Assembly (NCBI GenBank): GCA_947478535.1
Contig: CANJXD010000113.1
Coordinates: 1-12,901 of the forward strand
From: Acetobacteraceae bacterium
Lineage (GTDB): Bacteria > Pseudomonadota > Alphaproteobacteria > Acetobacterales > Acetobacteraceae
DNA: 12,901 nucleotides
Direction of reading: 5' to 3'
Below the pieces are notes generated by a model. That model did not search any database, was not told the DNA's origin, and saw only the letters and a list, made by a program, of their open reading frames with translations. Below, piece after piece: positions 8,613 through 12,901 of the stretch. Position 1 is the first letter of the stretch, and every line of letters begins with the position of its first letter. Position numbers and translations under genes: made by a program.

Positions 8613-11600
8613 ATGCCGAAGGCCCTCCCCCCCTCCGCCCGGCTTCTGTCGTTGTTCGCGGGGCTGTCCCTGCTGGCAGGGTGCACGGCGCCACCGCCGG
8701 AGGCCTATGCGACGCTCGGCGACCAGCGCGTGGCGGCCTCCCAGCCCGCCGGGACGGATGCGCGCGGCGAAAGCTGCTTCAGCCGCCCCGGCAGCTTCAT
8801 CGCCCTCGATGGTCCCGTGGCGACCGCGACGGAAGTGTTCTGCGCCGGCTTCAACCAGCCGGTGGCGCGCGTCTTCGCGCTGCGTGGCGCGATCGACCCC
8901 GGCCAGATCGCCGCCGGTGGCGTGTGGCGCACGCAACTCAACGAAAGACTGAGCTGCGAGGCACCGCAGGTGACGCGGCTCGGCGATGGCACGCCGGCCC
9001 GGCTGCTGTCCTGCACCCGGCGCGTCGGCGGCCTGCCGCATATCGCGCTGGTGACGGCGGGGCCGGATGGCACGGTGGTGGCGGATGGCATCCCCAGCAC
9101 CCTGCCGGTGATGGAACGCATCGCGCGCAACCTGCCGCCCGGCAGCGGCGATGCTGCCACGCGGTCCGACGCCCTGCAGATCGAGGCCGTGCGGCTTTCC
9201 GTCCGTGCCTTCAGCGCCGCCGATGCGCGGGACTATGACCGCGCGATGTCGCTGGGGCGGGAACTCAACCTCGCGGAGAATTACGCGCGGGCGGAGGATG
9301 TCTATCGCTCCGCCCTGGCGATCCAGGACCGCATCCATGGGGCCGACAGCCCGGCCTCGGTCAGCGCGCTGGCGCATCTCGCGCTCAACCTGTCGAACCA
9401 GCAGCGGTTCCGGGAGGCGGACCAGCTTTTCGCCCGGGCGACGACGCTTGCGCCGCGGTCGGTGGACACGGTCGATGCCGTGCGGCTGGTGCATTATCGC
9501 GGCCTGCACGCGATGAACCAGGCGAAGAACGACCAGGCGCTGGACCTGCTGGGCCAGGCGGAAGCCGGCTATGTGGCCCTGGTGCCGGCGCGGCTGCTGG
9601 TGGCGGGCGCCGATCTCGGCGTCGGCGGCGGCAGCCTGCTGCCGGGCAGCGCCCAGGCGGCGGTGATCGGGCTGGCGGAGGTGCGCCGGGTGCGCGCCAG
9701 TGCCCTCGCCCGGCTCGGCCGCCCGGATGAGGCGCGGGTGATGCTGACCCAGGCCCGGGAATTGCTGCGCCGCGTCGCCGATGACCGCAGCGTGGTCGTT
9801 GGCCGGTCGTTGCGGACGGAAGCGGCGGCAATGGCGGCGGGCCAGCAAGCGGAAGGCGCCGGGGCGCTGCTGGAACAGGCGGCGGCACGATTCCGCCAGG
9901 CCTCCCCGGGTGAGCGGCCGGAGGCGACGACGCTGTTCCTGGCAGGCCAGCGCCATGCCGATGCCGGGCGGCTGGTGGAGGCGCTGACGGCCTTTCGCGC
10001 CGGCGCCGCCATCCTCCGGGCCCGGCAGATCAGCCTGGAGCCGGTGCAGGTGCTGCCCTACCTCGATGCGCTGACGGCCCGCGCGGCACAGGCGCCGGCG
10101 CAGGCCGCCGCCTTGCAGCAGGAAGCCTTCGGCGCCGCGCAGCTCGCCCAGCGCGGGCAATCCGCGCGGCTGGTGAACCAGGCGGCGGCGCGGCTGGCCA
10201 GTGGCACGGGGGATGGCCGGGTGGCGGCCGCGGTGCGGCGCATGCAGGACCTCGACCAGGAATTGCGCGACATTTTCGCGGAACGCGATGGCCTTGGCGC
10301 CGGGACGGACCCGCAGGCGATTGCCGCCGTCGATGCCCGCATCGCCACCAAGCAGACCGAGCGGGCCGAGGCGGAAGGCGATGTGGCAAATGCCGCACCG
10401 GGCTACCGCCAGTTGCTTGGCGCAACCGCATCCAGCGCCGATGTCGCGGGCGTGCTGGATGCGCGGGAAGCGCTGGTGCAGATCGTGCTGGGGCCACGGC
10501 ATGGCTACGGCATCGCCGTGCGCGCCGATGGCAGCGTGCTGGCGCGGCGGATCGACCTCGGCGAGGCGCAGGTTGGCGCGCTGGTGCGGCGGGTTCGCGC
10601 TTCAATCGACCAGGGCGCCGGGCAGCAGCCCTTCGACACCGTCGCCTCGCATGAGTTGTACAACCGCATCCTCGGCCCGGTGGCCGCGGCCTTGCAGGGG
10701 GCGGAGGCGCTGGTGGTGGTGCCGGATGGGCCGCTGCTGTCCCTGCCCTTCGCCATGCTGCTCGCCGAGCCCGCGGCGCCTGATGCGCTGGGCCAGGCGG
10801 CCTGGCTGGTACGGCGCCATGCGATTGCCCACACCACCTCGCCGCAGGCGCTGGTGAAGGTGCGAGGCGGTTCCCCGGCTTCGACGGCGGCGCGGCCTTA
10901 TATCGGCTTCGGCAATTTCGTGCCGCCGAGCCGGGCGCAGTTCGCCGCCACCTTCCCCGCCGATCGCTGCGCCGATGATGCGCGGCTGGCGACGGGGCTT
11001 GGCGCCCTTCCGGGTACGGGGCGGGAAGTGATGGCCGCGTCTCGCTATGCCGGGGGCGATGCGCGGTCCGCCGTGCTCGGGCAGGATTTCACCCTGGCTT
11101 CGCTACGGGCGGCCAACCTCGAATCCCACCGGATCATCCACCTGGCGACGCATGCGCTGTTGCCGGGGGAGTTAAGCTGCGTGACCGAGCCGGCGATCGT
11201 TGTCTCCCCAGCGCGTAACGCGGCGAATGCCAGCACGGCCTTCCTGAGGGCGAGCGAGGTGCTGTCTCTCAAGCTCGATGCCGACCTCGTCATCCTGTCC
11301 GCCTGCAACACGGCGGGGCCGGGTTCGGGAGTGGAGGATGGCGCGGCGAGTGCGGGCGAGGCGCTGTCGGGCCTCGCGCGCGCCTTCTTCTATGCCGGGG
11401 CGCGCGGCCTGTTGGTAACGCATTGGCCGGCGGTGGATGATGCCGCGACGCTGATGGTGGCGGACCTGATGCGCCGCCAGGCCGATGGCGCTTCTTCCGC
11501 CGCCGCGCTGCGCGGCGCTCAGTTGCTGTTCCTCAATGAGGCGGGCGGGCGGTTGCCGGCGGAGTTCGCGCATCCCTACTACTGGGCGGTGTTCGCCGTG

Positions 11601-11651
11601 ATCGGCGATGGCCGCCGCCAGCCCGCGCCACGGCGGGTGGCGGCGCTGTAG
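8613..11651 (+). CDS. TPR-CHAT domain lipoprotein, putative caspase-like protease
   Basis: A 1,012-residue protein. Residues 1-24 form a lipoprotein signal peptide with lipobox LLAGC (C24); Thr at +2 predicts outer-membrane sorting. Residues ~30-180 are an unrecognised region with four cysteines (C55, C77, C115, C134). TPR-type helical repeats follow: clear units at ~213-285, ~360-388 and ~438-468. A charged helix, probably a short coiled coil, lies at ~544-590 (MQDLDQELRDIFAERD). The CHAT domain spans ~625-1000, with the expected His in HLATHAL (H847) and Cys in LSACNTAGPG (C898), 51 residues apart, then the family end motif HPYYWAVFAVIGDG. CHAT proteins are clan CD cysteine peptidases related to caspases and separase; those with intact dyads cut partner proteins. 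It is co-transcribed with the upstream exoprotein, the natural candidate partner. The domain call is strong; activity and substrate are inferred. Confidence 0.93.
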   Translation: MPKALPPSARLLSLFAGLSLLAGCTAPPPEAYATLGDQRVAASQPAGTDARGESCFSRPGSFIALDGPVATATEVFCAGFNQPVARVFALRGAIDPGQIAAGGVWRTQLNERLSCEAPQVTRLGDGTPARLLSCTRRVGGLPHIALVTAGPDGTVVADGIPSTLPVMERIARNLPPGSGDAATRSDALQIEAVRLSVRAFSAADARDYDRAMSLGRELNLAENYARAEDVYRSALAIQDRIHGADSPASVSALAHLALNLSNQQRFREADQLFARATTLAPRSVDTVDAVRLVHYRGLHAMNQAKNDQALDLLGQAEAGYVALVPARLLVAGADLGVGGGSLLPGSAQAAVIGLAEVRRVRASALARLGRPDEARVMLTQARELLRRVADDRSVVVGRSLRTEAAAMAAGQQAEGAGALLEQAAARFRQASPGERPEATTLFLAGQRHADAGRLVEALTAFRAGAAILRARQISLEPVQVLPYLDALTARAAQAPAQAAALQQEAFGAAQLAQRGQSARLVNQAAARLASGTGDGRVAAAVRRMQDLDQELRDIFAERDGLGAGTDPQAIAAVDARIATKQTERAEAEGDVANAAPGYRQLLGATASSADVAGVLDAREALVQIVLGPRHGYGIAVRADGSVLARRIDLGEAQVGALVRRVRASIDQGAGQQPFDTVASHELYNRILGPVAAALQGAEALVVVPDGPLLSLPFAMLLAEPAAPDALGQAAWLVRRHAIAHTTSPQALVKVRGGSPASTAARPYIGFGNFVPPSRAQFAATFPADRCADDARLATGLGALPGTGREVMAASRYAGGDARSAVLGQDFTLASLRAANLESHRIIHLATHALLPGELSCVTEPAIVVSPARNAANASTAFLRASEVLSLKLDADLVILSACNTAGPGSGVEDGAASAGEALSGLARAFFYAGARGLLVTHWPAVDDAATLMVADLMRRQADGASSAAALRGAQLLFLNEAGGRLPAEFAHPYYWAVFAVIGDGRRQPAPRRVAAL

Positions 11652-11667
11652 GCGCCAGCGGAGGCAC

Positions 11668-11695
11668 GGCAGGGGCCGACGACGCGGCGCCTGCC
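11668..11695. terminator. Weak hairpin between convergent genes, possible terminator
   Basis: GGCAGGGGCC at 11668-11677 pairs with GGCGCCTGCC at 11686-11695 with one mismatch and an 8-nt loop, 17 nt after the CHAT stop. There is no T-run after it on either strand. A second imperfect inverted repeat lies at 11743-11765 (GGTGGGC with GCCCCACC). Either could end transcription from the two converging genes, but in such GC-rich DNA hairpins of this size also occur by chance. Confidence 0.3.
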
Positions 11696-11771
11696 CCTTG
11701 GATGTCCCTGCCGCGGCGTCGAGGTCTTCGCCCGGAGGCGGAGGTGGGCGGTGGTCAGCCCCACCCAGCGG

Positions 11772-12599
11772 TCACAGAGGCAACCCCCTGGCGTCGCGTT
11801 TGCGGAGCACGAGCCACCAAAGCGCTGCGGCGACCATCACGTTGACGACGATGCCGACCAGGATCAACTGGCCGAAGTCGACCCGATAGATCGCCCCGAG
11901 AAACTGCCCCATGTCCCAGAGGGCGTGGAACACGATCAGCGGAACGAGGCTGTTGATGCGCAGCGCATAGCAGGCCAGGGCGAGGCCGAAGATGAAGGTC
12001 AGCCCCAACTGCACCAACATCCCGGCGAGCGGCACGAATGCCAGCACGTTCACGGAATGCAGGAGCGAAAACAGCGCGGCCGAGATCAGTATGGCCTTGC
12101 CCGCGGGCAGATCGCGCAAGCCTCCCCGCAACACCACGCCGCGAAACATGAGTTCCTCGGAAAAGCCGACAAGGATCATCGTCACGATGATCACCAGCGC
12201 CAGCCCGGACAATTCGGCCGACTCGGAACGGAGCACGATGGCAAACACCGTCGCCATGACCGCGAAATTCGGCAGAAGCCACAGCATCCCGCCCCAATCG
12301 ATCGGCTGGAAACCGCAATTCCAGTGCCCGAAGATCCGCTGCGCCATGATGACGGAGTAGATGCTCAACACCGTCTCGAAAAAGACCAGCACGTACACCA
12401 TCTTCGGATCGCCGTAGGGAATCCCGAAGACATGTCCCGTCGTGAACATGCCCACCGCGATGATCGCGGTATAGCCGAGCGCCGCGAGGACCGCGCGCCG
12501 CAAAATTCCACGTCCATCCGCCATGCCCGCCGCCAATCCCGCGCCATTCGGCTCAATCTGCGCTTCAAGCCTATATCGGGTCGTCGGCGAAGACGACAT
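11772..12599 (-). CDS. CPBP-family intramembrane metalloprotease (CAAX protease/Abi type)
   Basis: From the ATG at 12597-12599 the protein has 275 residues and about eight hydrophobic segments. All three family motifs are present: EELMFRG (E148, E149, R153; 12158-12141), FSLLH (F177, H181) and HALWD (H225, D229). These are the Glu and His residues expected to hold the metal and activate water in this membrane-embedded protease family, related to eukaryotic Rce1. Bacterial members act in bacteriocin immunity, protein processing or unknown roles, and the substrate cannot be told here. The start is uncertain. An ATG at 12522-12524 (250 residues, preceded by G-rich GGCGGCGGGC) is also plausible and lies just before the first membrane segment. 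The frame runs open to an ATG at 12744, but those extra 49 residues look non-coding. It converges on the CHAT gene and shows no functional link to it. Confidence 0.88.
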   Translation of the reverse strand: MSSSPTTRYRLEAQIEPNGAGLAAGMADGRGILRRAVLAALGYTAIIAVGMFTTGHVFGIPYGDPKMVYVLVFFETVLSIYSVIMAQRIFGHWNCGFQPIDWGGMLWLLPNFAVMATVFAIVLRSESAELSGLALVIIVTMILVGFSEELMFRGVVLRGGLRDLPAGKAILISAALFSLLHSVNVLAFVPLAGMLVQLGLTFIFGLALACYALRINSLVPLIVFHALWDMGQFLGAIYRVDFGQLILVGIVVNVMVAAALWWLVLRKRDARGLPL

Positions 12600-12776
12600 T
12601 GCGAAGTGGATCGGGGGCCCTTTTCGACCGGAGAGGTGGTGTAGCGGGGACGGCCTGGAGCATTCTCCGTTCCGATGATTCCCTCTGAACGCATATTGCT
12701 CTAGAGGTGACACCAACGGCGAGACAGCGGCGATGGCGGAACACATATTCGCGCATGACGCCCTGAAAGCAGATAC

Positions 12777-12866
12777 GGATGGGTGGCCGAGTGGTTTAAG
12801 GCAGCGGTCTTGAAAACCGCCGTGGGTTCACGCCCACCGTGGGTTCGAATCCCACCCCATCCGCCA
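12777..12866 (+). tRNA. tRNA-Ser (anticodon UGA)
   Basis: A complete 90-nt class II tRNA with encoded CCA. The acceptor stem is GGATGGG (12777-12783) with CCCATCC (12856-12862), discriminator G and CCA 12864-12866. The anticodon stem GCGGT/ACCGC (12804-12808, 12816-12820) encloses loop CTTGAAA, giving anticodon TGA at 12811-12813, which reads UCA and related serine codons. A long variable arm (GTGGG with CCCAC), typical of tRNA-Ser, precedes the T-arm GTGGG-TTCGAAT-CCCAC (12839-12855). I saw no clear promoter in the 177 bp between it and the divergently transcribed CPBP gene, and no copy of its 3' end elsewhere in the window. Confidence 0.97.
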
Positions 12867-12901
12867 GTTCTCATACGAGCCGTGCTCTCCGCCTGACCAG
12901 A

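Noticed and set aside
6027..10502. Second long - strand open frame (1,491 codons) across both operon genes
   Set aside because: It runs across the boundary of two well-supported + strand genes and has a composition typical of a GC-rich shadow frame.
11751..12644. + strand open frame of 297 codons opposite the CPBP gene
   Set aside because: It is rich in His, Asp, Gln and Arg with no hydrophobic core, the usual antisense image of a membrane protein. The - strand frame carries all CPBP motifs.
12733..12813. 26-codon ATG open frame running into the tRNA
   Set aside because: It overlaps the tRNA through the anticodon, has no clear ribosome-binding site and reads as chance.
12777..12866. tRNA-Ser as an integration site of a mobile element
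   Set aside because: No repeat of the tRNA 3' end, integrase or other mobility gene is visible in the window.

Overview
This 12.9 kb window is very GC-rich and reads as an alphaproteobacterial chromosome. The long open frames, the small pool of lysine codons, and a giant secreted beta-helix protein next to a TPR-CHAT lipoprotein all recall Acetobacteraceae of the Roseomonas type. That placement is inference from style and gene pairing, not from a phylogenetic marker.

Layout. (1) Positions 1-8609, + strand: the 3' part (2,868 codons plus stop) of a giant filamentous-haemagglutinin-like exoprotein of the two-partner-secretion (TpsA) kind. Its start, signal peptide and TPS secretion domain lie upstream of the window. 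What is visible is almost entirely short beta-helix-type coils, including two recognisable repeat families and a tight array of five ~20-residue haemagglutinin-type repeats. The C-terminal tail holds the only two cysteines I found in the whole visible protein. (2) Positions 8613-11651, + strand: a 1,012-residue lipoprotein with a cysteine-containing N-terminal region, TPR repeats, a short charged helix and a C-terminal CHAT (caspase-like) domain with an apparently intact His/Cys pair. It starts 3 nt after the exoprotein stop, and its ribosome-binding site lies inside the end of the exoprotein gene, so the two are almost certainly co-transcribed. (3) Positions 11652-11771: a short convergent intergenic region with weak hairpins. 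(4) Positions 11772-12599, - strand: a CPBP-family (CAAX protease/Abi-type) multi-pass membrane protein with all expected motifs. (5) Positions 12777-12866, + strand: a complete tRNA-Ser(UGA).

How the genes may work together. The exoprotein and CHAT lipoprotein look like one functional unit. The exoprotein would be exported across the outer membrane by a TpsB pore that is not in this window and is probably encoded upstream. The CHAT protein, predicted to be anchored by lipid in the envelope, would be placed to bind (TPR) and cut (CHAT) a partner there; the obvious candidate is the exoprotein itself. No sequence here proves the substrate. The CPBP gene and tRNA appear to be separate housekeeping or accessory loci with no visible link to the operon.
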